From assembly GCF_018860855.1 (NCBI RefSeq), contig NZ_JAHKQE010000014.1, forward strand, positions 1-64,000: a stretch of 64,000 bases of DNA. Reading direction: 5' to 3'. This document shows, piece after piece, positions 38,857 to 48,900 of the stretch; within the stretch, counting starts at the first letter, position 1; every line of letters begins with the position of its first letter. This DNA comes from Amphritea atlantica. Lineage in GTDB: Bacteria > Pseudomonadota > Gammaproteobacteria > Pseudomonadales > Balneatricaceae. Position numbers and translations under genes: made by a program. The notes under the pieces were generated by a model. It did not search any database. It was not told the DNA's origin and was given only the letters and a program-made list of their open reading frames with translations.

Positions 38857-40863
38857 ATGATTGGTTATGTATCAAAAGGCATTGCGAAAATACCTTTTCT
38901 TGAGTCATTTACTGGGATGCCTTGCTCATTATTGACACACAATGTTACACAAGATGTCTCATATATAGCGGGTTGGGGATTAAAATCCTCAGCTAAAAAG
39001 GCTCGAAATTTGGCGCTAAAGTTTCACTTGCCATACCTTAGCTTAGAGGATGGGTTTATTCGTTCTTTAGGACTGGGTGTTGATGGTTCGCTACAGCATA
39101 GTATGATTATCGACAAATCAGGAATCTATTATGATGCTACTCGTAAAAGTGATTTGGAAGATCTTATCTATGGCTTAGATAAATTATCTGCTGTTAATGA
39201 TATTCGTGCTCATCGCTGTATTAGCGATTTAAAACGTTACCAACTTTCTAAATATAATCAGTCTTCTGATAAATTCTTATGTTCTTTATCTTCGGGTAAA
39301 CCGGTTGTTTTAGTGGTTGATCAAACGTTTGGTGATGCTTCTATTGAATATGGCATGGGTTCTGAAGACTCTTTTAAAGAGATGCTTGAAACTGCTATTG
39401 AGGAAAATCCTGATGCTGAAATTCTAGTAAAAATTCATCCCGATGTTTTAGCTGGCAAGAAAAAAGGTTATTTGCTAGAAGTAGCAAAAAAATATAATTG
39501 TCAGATTTTAGCTGAAGATATAAACCCTTGGTCAGTCTTAGATGTTGTTGAACATGTCTATGTTGTTACCAGTCAACTTGGTTTTGAAGCGTTAATGGCA
39601 GGTAAAAAAGTCACCTGTTTTGGGATGCCTTTCTACGCGGGATGGGGGCTTACTGATGATCGACAGACTTGTAATCGACGTGGTGTATCACGTTCATTAG
39701 AGCAGGTATTTTATGCTGCCTATATTCAATATTGCCGTTATATTAACCCTTATACAGGTGTGCCTTGTCAGCTTGAAGATACGATTAAATTGATTGCTCA
39801 CCAGAAACAACACCTAGAAAGGTATCGTGGGAGCTGGTTTGCAAGCGATTTTTCTAATTGGAAGATTAAATTTATACCTCATTACTTAGGGTTAGGTGCA
39901 GCTGTTACTTTTACAGAGAACCTTGAAAAGGATATTAATAAATTACAGTCGGGTGATAACCTCCTTATTTGGTCTAGTCGAATAAGTGATAGAGCTGAGC
40001 TGCTTTGTAAACGGAATAATCTAAAGCTATGGCGTATGGAAGATGGTTTCATTCGCTCAGTGGGCTTAGGTACTGATCTTGTACCACCACTTTCCTTGGT
40101 GATCGACTCCTGTGGTATCTATTATGATTCGACTAAACCGAGTGATCTTGAGAATATATATAATACCTATACATTTGATGAGAGTTTATTGCTACGGGCT
40201 GAAGAGATTTGTAACCGATTAGTAGAACTTAAACTATCTAAATATAATGTTGGCGTTTCAACCCCTCTTGTATTACCTAGCGATAGAACAATAATTTTGG
40301 TTCCTGGGCAAGTAGAGACTGATGCCTCTATTGCTAAAGGCTCTCCCGTTATTAAAACAAACCACGCTCTATTAGATGTGGTTAGAAAAGAAAATCCTGA
40401 TGCTTTTATTATCTATAAACCTCATCCTGATGTTTTGAGTGGAGGTCGCTTTGGTGATCTGCAAACCACAGCAGAGACCCTATATGATTTGATGGTTACA
40501 GATATTTCAATTACTGATTTGTTCGATGTTGTAGACGAAATTCATACCATGAGTTCATTGTCTGGGTTTGAGGGCTTATTGCGGCAGAAGAAGGTTCGCA
40601 CTTATGGAATGCCGTTTTACGCTGGGTGGGGGCTTACTAATGATTATTTATCGTGTGAGCGTCGCAACAAAAAATTGACACTGAACGAGTTAGTTGCTGG
40701 AGCACTGATTTTGTATCCTATTTATGTTGACTCTGAGTCAGGCGACGTTATTGATATTGAGACGGCTATTGAGCTGCTTAGTAAAAAATTGGGTAGCCCG
40801 CAACGCCCTAGTATTAAGACACGAATATATAGAGTTATCAGAAATAGATTCTTGAAAAGATGA
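38857..40863 (+). CDS. kpsC: Capsule beta-Kdo transferase KpsC
   Basis: A 668-residue dual-module transferase of normal KpsC length. Module 1 has LEDGFIRSLGLGVDG, LVKIHPDVLAG and FGMPFYAGWGLTDDRQ; module 2 has MEDGFIRSVGLGTD, IYKPHPDVLSGG, SLSGFEGLLRQ and YGMPFYAGWGLTND. KpsC extends the beta-Kdo linker, begun by KpsS on the lipid acceptor, with alternating linkages. It is cytoplasmic or membrane-associated. It follows the KdsB-KdsC fusion by 25 bp, so donor synthesis and use are co-transcribed. Confidence 0.95.
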   Translation: MIGYVSKGIAKIPFLESFTGMPCSLLTHNVTQDVSYIAGWGLKSSAKKARNLALKFHLPYLSLEDGFIRSLGLGVDGSLQHSMIIDKSGIYYDATRKSDLEDLIYGLDKLSAVNDIRAHRCISDLKRYQLSKYNQSSDKFLCSLSSGKPVVLVVDQTFGDASIEYGMGSEDSFKEMLETAIEENPDAEILVKIHPDVLAGKKKGYLLEVAKKYNCQILAEDINPWSVLDVVEHVYVVTSQLGFEALMAGKKVTCFGMPFYAGWGLTDDRQTCNRRGVSRSLEQVFYAAYIQYCRYINPYTGVPCQLEDTIKLIAHQKQHLERYRGSWFASDFSNWKIKFIPHYLGLGAAVTFTENLEKDINKLQSGDNLLIWSSRISDRAELLCKRNNLKLWRMEDGFIRSVGLGTDLVPPLSLVIDSCGIYYDSTKPSDLENIYNTYTFDESLLLRAEEICNRLVELKLSKYNVGVSTPLVLPSDRTIILVPGQVETDASIAKGSPVIKTNHALLDVVRKENPDAFIIYKPHPDVLSGGRFGDLQTTAETLYDLMVTDISITDLFDVVDEIHTMSSLSGFEGLLRQKKVRTYGMPFYAGWGLTNDYLSCERRNKKLTLNELVAGALILYPIYVDSESGDVIDIETAIELLSKKLGSPQRPSIKTRIYRVIRNRFLKR

Positions 40864-40997
40864 AAAATTATAGTAACAAGTAATGTCGTCATTGTTTTTT
40901 CTCTTCGTATTTTCTATTTTAAATAACGTGGACTTTTGTCCTGTATTAGAAAATAAATGTATGCTCAGAAAGTTATTTAATATGGGGCTGTAGTAAA

Positions 40998-41753
40998 TTG
41001 AAAATAGTGATCACTGGTGCAACGGGGTCAATTGGTGGGGCGTTAGCGCGTACCTATGCAAAAGACGGCTGCTCTTTAGTTTTACAGGGGCGTAATGCAG
41101 ATCAACTGGCTTTGTTAAGTAAAGAATGTATTGCCTTAGGTGCTGATGTATCGGTCGTTAGTTTTGATTTAAGTGATTTGGAAATGACGCAGCGTTGGTG
41201 CGGTGAACTTGTTGCTGGCGGTGTGCCTGATATTGTTATTGCTAATGCAGGTATAAACATTAATACAGGCGCAGAGCAGTCGGGAGAACAATGGTCGCAA
41301 ATGGAGGATTTGCTCAATCTGAATGTTAAATCAACTATGATGTTAATTCATCATATGGCACTAGCGATGAAGCAACGAAAAGCTGGTCAACTAGTCTTAA
41401 TGAGCTCGCTTGCTGCTTATTATGGTTTGCCTGTTACGCCGAGTTATAGTGCTAGTAAAGCAGCACTTAAGGCGTATGCGGAAGGGATTCGAGGTTGGTT
41501 AGCACCGCATAATGTCGGTGTTACGGTGGTTATGCCTGGTTATGTTTCCTCCGATATGTGTCATGCGATGCCGGGTCCGAAACCATTTATGTTGGCACCC
41601 GAGCGAGCAGCTAAAGCTATTAAGCAGGGTGTGGCTAAAAACCGTGCTCGTATTAGCTTTCCATTTCCGCTTAATTTTGGCTGTTGGTGGCTGGCTGTGT
41701 TGCCATCAGCTATTTCGCAACGCATTGTAAAATGGATGAATTATGGAGGCTAA
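40998..41753 (+). CDS. Short-chain dehydrogenase/reductase, candidate 3-keto-lipid reductase
   Basis: A 251-residue SDR: IVITGATGSIGGALARTY, VIANAGININTG, and the catalytic LMSSLAAYYGL with YSASKAAL. A hydrophobic C-terminal stretch (FGCWWLAVLPSAIS) suggests membrane association, as in ketosphinganine-type reductases. The start must be TTG at 40998 to include the Rossmann strand; the nearest purine-rich site is weak. It overlaps the LtaS-like gene by 11 bp. Given the nearby alpha-oxoamine synthase and PKS, reduction of a 2-amino-3-keto lipid is the likely job, by inference. Confidence 0.85.
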   Translation: MKIVITGATGSIGGALARTYAKDGCSLVLQGRNADQLALLSKECIALGADVSVVSFDLSDLEMTQRWCGELVAGGVPDIVIANAGININTGAEQSGEQWSQMEDLLNLNVKSTMMLIHHMALAMKQRKAGQLVLMSSLAAYYGLPVTPSYSASKAALKAYAEGIRGWLAPHNVGVTVVMPGYVSSDMCHAMPGPKPFMLAPERAAKAIKQGVAKNRARISFPFPLNFGCWWLAVLPSAISQRIVKWMNYGG

Positions 41754-43323
41754 TTCAGTTTTTTTAGCATCAGGGTTGTCATTATTGACTGCGCCGCTAT
41801 TGGTTGGTCTGTTTCTCTCTTTTGCTATGGAATGGTTGTTACAGCCTCGCGCTATTGTTTTTTGGAGACGACCATTCCCTCTTTTATGCTTACACGTGGG
41901 AAGTTTTATACTGCTGTTCAGCTTATCTCTTTTAGTATTTTGGCGTCCTTGGTTTGCATTGGGAGTTGTGTTGGCATTTCAGCTGCTACTTGTGCTGGTC
42001 AATAATGCTAAATATCACTCGATGAGGGAACCCTTCCTAATTTATGATTTTGAGTACTTTACCGATGCGATTAAACATCCACGGCTGTACTTACCTTTTT
42101 TTGGTATTTATAAGGCGATCCTAGCTGCTATCGGTTTTCTCGGCGTTGTAACGCTAGGGTTAAGCCTAGAAACTTCATTATTGGATACAAGTGATTGGCA
42201 TTATGGATTGGTCATATTTTGCATTATAGTGATTTCATCTGCGCTGATTGTTATAGGGGTTGTCTCAAATAAAGTAAAAATGACGCTATTACCAGAAGAG
42301 GATTTTTTGAGGGTCGGCCAGGTCGCTTTTTTATGGCTTTACGGCATGGAGCATCTTTTTTTTAAGCCCTCTCAAGCTTCAGTTCGGATGAGTCTTACGG
42401 ATGACAGTCTGCATGAGAGGCTCTTACCCTGTTCATCTTTACCAAATGTGGTTGTGGTGCAGAGTGAGTCTTTTTTTGATGTACGTAAAGATTATGATCT
42501 TCTGAAGCTTGGGGTGTTGGCTCAGTTTGATAATATCTGCCAAGAGTCGGTGCAGTTCGGTCGGTTGTCGGTGCCTGCTTGGGGGGCTAATACGATAAGA
42601 ACAGAGAGCGCCTTTTTAACGGGCTTGCCTGCTCGTTTTTTTGGCGTTCATCAGTTCAGCCCTTATCGTTATTTTATGAAGCATCAGCCGTTTACTTTGG
42701 CGCATGCGTTAAAAGAACAGGGTTATCGTACCATTTGTATTCACCCCTATGAGGCGAGTTTTTATTTTCGAGATCGGTTATATCCACAGTTAGGCTTCGA
42801 TGATTTTATTGATATCAATGCTTTTTCTAGCGACCAAAAAGAAGGGCAGTATATCGGTGATGTGGCACTTGCTGAGAAAGTTGCTGAGATACTTGCAGAA
42901 GCCGAACAGCCTTTGTTTGTGTTTGTGATTACTATGGAAAATCATGGTCCATTGCACTTAGAACAACCATTAGTGACTGATAAAAAATTATTTTACAAAA
43001 TGGGCAAGCAACCGGAAGGGTGTGATGATTTAACTGTCTATGCTCGTCATTTACACAATGCGGATAAGATGGCGTATATGCTACATGAACAGTTGCAGCA
43101 TAACGCCAGAGAAGGAGTGCTGTGTTGGTATGGTGACCATGTGCCCATTATGGCTGATGTATATAATGGGCTGGGAGAGCCTAGTGGCTTAACTGATTAT
43201 TTTGTATGGAGTTCTAAGCATAATAACGCGAGTACCAATACTTTTTCTAAAGAAGGTCAGAAGATGGATGTCTCAGATCTCGCTGCTCTCGTGTTAGAAC
43301 AAGTAATAGAAAAAAACATGTGA
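41743..43323 (+). CDS. LtaS/OpgB-like phosphoglycerol transferase family protein
   Basis: A 526-residue membrane enzyme. About five N-terminal transmembrane helices (within 1-180) precede a sulfatase-fold catalytic domain (about 230-526). Metal and nucleophile sites are visible: VVVQSESFFDV, WGANTIRTESAFLTG with the probable nucleophile Thr near residue 285, ITMENHGPLH, and WYGDHVPI. Family members transfer phosphoglycerol (or related head groups) from phospholipid to an acceptor on the outer face of the membrane. Paired with the SDR upstream and convergent with kpsS (8 bp apart). Donor and acceptor are unknown. Confidence 0.85.
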   Translation: MEANSVFLASGLSLLTAPLLVGLFLSFAMEWLLQPRAIVFWRRPFPLLCLHVGSFILLFSLSLLVFWRPWFALGVVLAFQLLLVLVNNAKYHSMREPFLIYDFEYFTDAIKHPRLYLPFFGIYKAILAAIGFLGVVTLGLSLETSLLDTSDWHYGLVIFCIIVISSALIVIGVVSNKVKMTLLPEEDFLRVGQVAFLWLYGMEHLFFKPSQASVRMSLTDDSLHERLLPCSSLPNVVVVQSESFFDVRKDYDLLKLGVLAQFDNICQESVQFGRLSVPAWGANTIRTESAFLTGLPARFFGVHQFSPYRYFMKHQPFTLAHALKEQGYRTICIHPYEASFYFRDRLYPQLGFDDFIDINAFSSDQKEGQYIGDVALAEKVAEILAEAEQPLFVFVITMENHGPLHLEQPLVTDKKLFYKMGKQPEGCDDLTVYARHLHNADKMAYMLHEQLQHNAREGVLCWYGDHVPIMADVYNGLGEPSGLTDYFVWSSKHNNASTNTFSKEGQKMDVSDLAALVLEQVIEKNM

Positions 43324-43331
43324 CAGCTAGC

Positions 43332-44582
43332 TTAGGGTAAGTTAACTGGGTGTTGTTTCAATAGCGTTGCCAAGGGGCATACGGGCATGGCTAAGCGTTT
43401 AACGGCTTCCTCTACACCTAACTTAATGCCGTACGGACTAAAAAAACCGCCATTAATTTGTGTCGTATGAATAACGGTGTTTCTAAACAGCTTAAATAAC
43501 TTTGCGTCTGGTTTTTCTGTATCCTGCCAAAATTTGTCGAGGCTGCACTGTGCGGTTAACCCTGGGAGGTTATATATAGGGTCAGATAAGGTTAACGTTC
43601 GACAATTATGTCCTAATGCGCTACCGCCTACAGTGCTATTAACAATGATCACCGCTTCGCAATGGTGTAGTAGAGTGGGCAGGTGCCCGCTTTCTATATA
43701 GACGGTTCTACCTTCTATCCCCATCTCTTTTTCTAAACGAGCAATGATTTTATCGAAAGTTGTAAAGCCTGTATCTAGCGGGTGGTTTTTTATGAGTAGT
43801 CTGGACTCAGCTGGCGCTGAACGTGCAAATGATTGCATCACTTGGCGTATAACATTAGCCATATTCGCAAAAGGTGAGTGCACCTTGATCTGACTGTCAC
43901 TGTCCAACTGAAGAGGCAGTATATAGAAAGGTTTTTTACTCGTTAATAGGTTTTCTATTCGTTTTTTATCTCTACGTTTGTAATACGGCATCTTAGCAAA
44001 ACGAATCCCCCAGCCTAATAGCTCGATTCCCGAGATGTATGGCCGATGTGTTTGGTAACCTTTATATAAAATAGGATTCAGGATATTAGGCAGGTGATAG
44101 CCAATCTCATGTATAGCTAACAGCGATGTAGGGTTTGTTACGGATTTTCCGTCCCTATAGGCGGGGATGTTTTTACTCACCTCACGATACCAGTTGGGAT
44201 CACGAGGAAGGCGAGAGTGGCCATTAATTCCCTCTTCTTCCATGGTTAACCAATTAGGTCGAAAGTAACCCTCATCAAAAATATGTAAGCGTATAGCATA
44301 TTTTTTTGACAGCGAAATCGCTGGAGAATGTACGGGTCGGGTATCGCCCATCATGATGATATCGGTAATCTGATAAGAGTTAAGCTTCTCTTCCAGATAG
44401 TCTGGAAATTGTGTAGCGTTTCCGCGAAAACTCCAAGCAGGTTTGTTGATCCAGTAGACTGCGTCTCCGGGGTTAAAGTTTATCCGGTGTACCTGCGCGC
44501 CCAGAGATAAAATTTTGTCTGCTAATTTGGAAAAAAACGGGCTTGTCGGCCCTTGCAGAAAGAGGAACGTCCTGTGTTTCAA
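43332..44582 (-). CDS. kpsS: Capsule polysaccharide initiating Kdo transferase KpsS
   Basis: A 416-residue KpsS homologue: FLFLQGPTSPFFSKLAD, INFNPGDAVYWINKP, MGDTRPVHSPA, IFDEGYFRPNWLTMEEEG and GINGHSRLPRDPNWYR match the family in order. KpsS adds the first beta-Kdo to lysophosphatidylglycerol in known group 2 systems. The start is TTG at 44582 in the absence of a usable ATG. It is separated from kpsC, on the opposite strand, and lies 20 bp downstream of the alpha-oxoamine synthase gene in the same transcript, an unusual placement that ties it to the lipid genes. Confidence 0.92.
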   Translation of the reverse strand: MKHRTFLFLQGPTSPFFSKLADKILSLGAQVHRINFNPGDAVYWINKPAWSFRGNATQFPDYLEEKLNSYQITDIIMMGDTRPVHSPAISLSKKYAIRLHIFDEGYFRPNWLTMEEEGINGHSRLPRDPNWYREVSKNIPAYRDGKSVTNPTSLLAIHEIGYHLPNILNPILYKGYQTHRPYISGIELLGWGIRFAKMPYYKRRDKKRIENLLTSKKPFYILPLQLDSDSQIKVHSPFANMANVIRQVMQSFARSAPAESRLLIKNHPLDTGFTTFDKIIARLEKEMGIEGRTVYIESGHLPTLLHHCEAVIIVNSTVGGSALGHNCRTLTLSDPIYNLPGLTAQCSLDKFWQDTEKPDAKLFKLFRNTVIHTTQINGGFFSPYGIKLGVEEAVKRLAMPVCPLATLLKQHPVNLP

Positions 44583-44602
44583 TGAATATCGTCCGATAGA
44601 TG

Positions 44603-45925
44603 TTAGATAAGAGACTTGAGAGTCTCTAGTGTGTACTTAATTTGTTCTTCTGTGTGTTCGCATGATAAGAAAAAGCGCAATCGGGCACTTCTTTCGGGCA
44701 CGGCAGGATAAAGAATAGGCTGCACATTAATGCCTTTTTCAAGCAGCGTCGCAGACAGATTAGCCGCTTTGACTGAACTGCCTAAAATAATAGGTATGAT
44801 GGCAATACCAACGCTTTCACCCGTATTAAACCCTAGCGCTTTAGCTTGTTGAATAAAGCTTTGAGAAATGGCTCTGAGTTTCTGTATCCGTTGTGGCTCT
44901 TTGTGAATGAGTTGTAGTGACGCTAATCCAGCGGCGGCGATTGGCGCGGGTATACCGACACTGTATAAAAAACCCGGTGATAGGTAACGGAGATTTTCAA
45001 CTAATGCAGACGAGCCTGCAATATAACCTCCACAGCCAGATAAGGTTTTACTTAAGGTTCCCATCCATATATCAACATCTTTACCGGCGACGCCTGATTC
45101 TTCACGTAGCCCTTTACCGGTTTTGCCTAGAACACCGAAGGAGTGTGCTTCGTCCACCATGAGAAAAGCGTGATGTTGGCGTTTGATATCAACCAAGCGT
45201 GCTAGGTCAGGGTAATCTCCATCCATGCTGTAAAGACCTTCTACTACGATAAGCACCTGTTCATATTGGTCACGGTTTTCAGACAGAAGGTTATCTAGCG
45301 CATCGAGGTTGTTGTGGCCGAAGGGGATGCGTTTTGCGCCAGAAAGTTGTGAGCCGACCACAGAGCTGTTGTGGATGTATTCATCATGAATGATCAGGTC
45401 TTTAGGGCCGAATAAGTATCCAATGGTGGATACATTAGTGGCGTGGCCACTGACATATACTAATGCGTCTTCTACTTCATAGGTGGCGGCGATCGCTTGT
45501 TCAAATTCCTGATGAATAGGGCGTTCGCCGGACACAATACGGCTGGCTGATACCGATGTACCGTATTGAGCAATGGCATCTATGGCAGCCTGATTTACAT
45601 CGGGGTGTCCTGATAGATTAAGGTAGTTGTAGCTGGCAAAATTGATGACTGTTTGGTTATCGATTACTGTTGTTGCTCCAGCACAACCTTGGTGTGCCTT
45701 AAAAAAAGGACTGGGTATGCCCAAGGTTGTAGCACTACTCTTAATGATTTGAAGTTGTTTATATCCAGGGTGTTGTTCAAAGCTATTGTATTGACTTAAC
45801 TTATTGTTGGCGCCTTTTTGAGGCGCCGGCTTCCAACCAGCAGATGCAGTGCTCTTTAATTTTTTATCCAGTGTTTTTTGGATAAGTTTTTGCTTTAGGC
45901 TTTGAGCTAAGTTTTTAGATGTCAC
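44603..45925 (-). CDS. Alpha-oxoamine synthase (AONS / serine palmitoyltransferase-like)
   Basis: A 440-residue PLP enzyme of fold type I. Visible motifs: INFASYNYLNLSGHP, GTSVSASRIVSG, YVSGHATNVSTIGYLFG, the PLP aspartate in MVDEAHSFGVLG, and the Schiff-base lysine in GTLSKTLSGCGGY. The enzyme family condenses an amino acid with an acyl thioester and releases CO2, as serine palmitoyltransferase does. About 70 extra N-terminal residues precede the core. The 4-bp overlap with the PKS stop argues that the acyl donor is the PKS-bound chain. The amino acid used cannot be told from sequence. Confidence 0.93.
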   Translation of the reverse strand: MTSKNLAQSLKQKLIQKTLDKKLKSTASAGWKPAPQKGANNKLSQYNSFEQHPGYKQLQIIKSSATTLGIPSPFFKAHQGCAGATTVIDNQTVINFASYNYLNLSGHPDVNQAAIDAIAQYGTSVSASRIVSGERPIHQEFEQAIAATYEVEDALVYVSGHATNVSTIGYLFGPKDLIIHDEYIHNSSVVGSQLSGAKRIPFGHNNLDALDNLLSENRDQYEQVLIVVEGLYSMDGDYPDLARLVDIKRQHHAFLMVDEAHSFGVLGKTGKGLREESGVAGKDVDIWMGTLSKTLSGCGGYIAGSSALVENLRYLSPGFLYSVGIPAPIAAAGLASLQLIHKEPQRIQKLRAISQSFIQQAKALGFNTGESVGIAIIPIILGSSVKAANLSATLLEKGINVQPILYPAVPERSARLRFFLSCEHTEEQIKYTLETLKSLI

Positions 45926-48900
45926 TTGGGGCTATCTCCCTCTGCCATGTGTTGGCCGATGACGTGGTTGACCATATCAGCTTCTTCCTGATGTTCCCCA
46001 CGTAACTGCGCCACTATGCGTGCACTTAATTTCGCTAGTGTTGGCGTTTCACTGAGGGCCATGACTGAGATAGTCACCCCCAGCAGTGACTCGATAGCAG
46101 ACATCAGCTCAACACCCATTAATGAGTCCAGCCCCATATCGTACATCGAGCGGTTCATATCGAGTTTCTCTTCTGAGATCATCAATATCTGGCTTAATTT
46201 TGCAGTCAGTAAGGCTTGGATTGTATCGGTTAATTCGGCATCGGTCATAGTGAGTAATTCTGATAACTCAAGGCGGCTATCGTCTTCGTTTTCACTGTCA
46301 TGACTGCTTAACGCGACTTCCCTAAATTTCTCTTGGTTTGATGTTGGCAGGAAGCGGTTTAATGGCCCCCAATCGAATTCAAGTACACCCATACTGCCTA
46401 TATTATTGAGTAACATTTGCTCAAGCGTATTGAGGGCAATCTCAGAGGCAAGTGCTTTGCCACCGATTCTGCTTTGTAGAGCATCTTTTATTTTTTCGTT
46501 ACGGGCAAGAAAACCTACATCGTCAATGGCACCCCAGCGAGGGCAGGTGGCGGGTTTTCCCCGTAATCTTCTATTTGCGGTTAAGGCTTCCAACGAGTGA
46601 TTGGCCGCTACATAGCTGCTTTGACCCGGGTTACCCAGCAGTGTTGTCGCAGATGAGTAGAGCACAAAGAATTCAAGATCTAGGCTGTCGGTTAACTCAT
46701 CCAACCACTTCGCGCCAGCAATTTTAGGGGTTAGCACACGGTCAATTTGTTCGTTACTTAAATTGGCAGCGAGACTGTCTTCAATAACGGCAGCAGCATG
46801 AACAAGTCCTTTAATAGGCGGCATTTGTTTTGCTGCTTTTGTTAGCAGAGCCGATAGAGCATCACGGTCACTGACATCACATGCTTCAGCCATAACGCTA
46901 ATACCTTGCTGTTCAAATTCAGCCAGTGCAGTTAGGGCTTCATCTGAGCGAGGACCGCCACGACTGATTAAAATAAGGTTTTTAGCACCTAGTGATACCA
47001 GCCATTGTGCTGTCTTAAGACCAAAGCCACCTAAGCCTCCAGTAACAAGGTAGCTGGCGTTTTCAGATAATTTGAGTTTTTGTGGTTTTTTAACCGCTTC
47101 TTTTGGTGCTCTGGTTAGCACTTCTTGTTCATATGAAACAACAATTTTGCCAATTTGCTTCGCTTGTTGCATAAAGCGGAAAGCATCAACCACATAGTTT
47201 GCATCAAACCGTGTATAAGGCAGAGGGAAGAGTATCTCGTCCTTAAATAGTTGCATCATCTCTTGGAATAGTCGATGGGTTAAGGCTGGTTTTTCTTGCA
47301 TTAACTGGTCGGCGTCAATACCGAAGTAACTGATATTATTACGGAAAGGGCGCAAACCTATTTGTGTGTTTTCATAAAAATCACGCTTACCTAGTTCAAG
47401 GAAGCGGCCAAAGGGTTTCAAAACCCTAAAGTTTTGATTTATGGCTTCACCGGCTAATGAGTTGAGAACAACATCAACTCCGCGCTCATCAGTCGCCACT
47501 AAAATCTCTTCAGCGTAGGTTAGAGAGCGAGAGTCATAGATGTGTTCAACACCCATCATTGTAAGGAAGTCGCGCTTACTATCTGAGCCAACAGTGGCAT
47601 AAATTTCAGCACCAATCCATTGCGCAATTTGTATTGCAGCAATACCGACACCGCCAGCCGCACCATGAATTAAGACTTTTTCGCCTGGCTCTAAGCGACC
47701 GAGGTAGTGCATTGCATAATAAACAGTGAAGAAGGTGCTGGGTATGGTGGCTGCCGCCTCAAAGCTGATGCCCTGAGGTATATGGGCAATGGCGCTGGAT
47801 TGGGTTATTACCGAGTTACTGAAGCTGGCAGGGCCAAAGCCAACGACCAAATCACCGGCTTTATAATCGGTTACGGAACTACCGACTTCTGTTACTTCAC
47901 CTGCAAACTCAAAGCCTAGTGTTGGCCCTGCAAAACCGTTCTCAATGGCTTCGTCTGATAGTAACCCGAGTGTGTACATAATATCGCGGAAATTTAGGCC
48001 CGTAGCCTTAACGTTAACGCGGATATCTTGCGCTGAAAGGCTATGTGTTGGTTTAGTAAACCAGTGCAAGTTTTTCAACTGTCCGGGAAGCTCGAAGCCA
48101 AGATAGAAGTCTTGTTTATGCGCGGCGCTTAGGGAGTCGGTCTTGTTGTGTGTCAAAGACTCTTTTCTCAAACGCGGCGCATAACGGCAACCCTGCTGAT
48201 CAAGAAATAGTTCATTTTCATGGCTGGGGTTAAGAAATTCTGCATGTAAACTACTGAGCAGGCTGGGTGAAGCGGGTAAAGTCGTAATATCAATCAGGCG
48301 AATGTTTACCTGAGTTGCTTCATTCATCAGTGTACGAGCAAATCCCCATAGGGCTGCATCATCTGCCGTTGTTGAGGTATTAAATTGAGCGTGTGGATCA
48401 TCACATGGATAGGTGCAGGCAACGCCTTGGGTTATTACCCATAAAGTAATAGGCTCTGGAGCGCTTTGTGCTGCATTAAATAGGGTGTTGAGTGCTTTGC
48501 AACGCGATGATAAATGCTCAAAATTATTGCGTTCATGTAGGCCTGATAGGAATAAAATATTCTCAGTTTTTGCGCCATATTTTTCTATCCACGTAGACAG
48601 TAGATCTTGAGCATCAGTTTCGGCTAATGTTTTAGTTGAGATGCTCTGTTGCTGTAAAAGTGAGCTCGATTCAGTTAATGCCGCTTTGCTGTCTTCAACA
48701 AGAGCGCTCTGAACAAGCGAATTGTTTTCATCATGTATTATCAGCCATGATTGCACTTTTGTTGCTGTATTTATAGCTATCGGATGTGCTGCTACCGGTG
48801 ATTCTTTAGTGGGAGCTTGGGCACAGATAATACTGACGGAGCTGTTTTCGTAACGCTCAATAGTGTGTAAGTTTTGCAGACCTGCGGTCGTAAAAATGTC

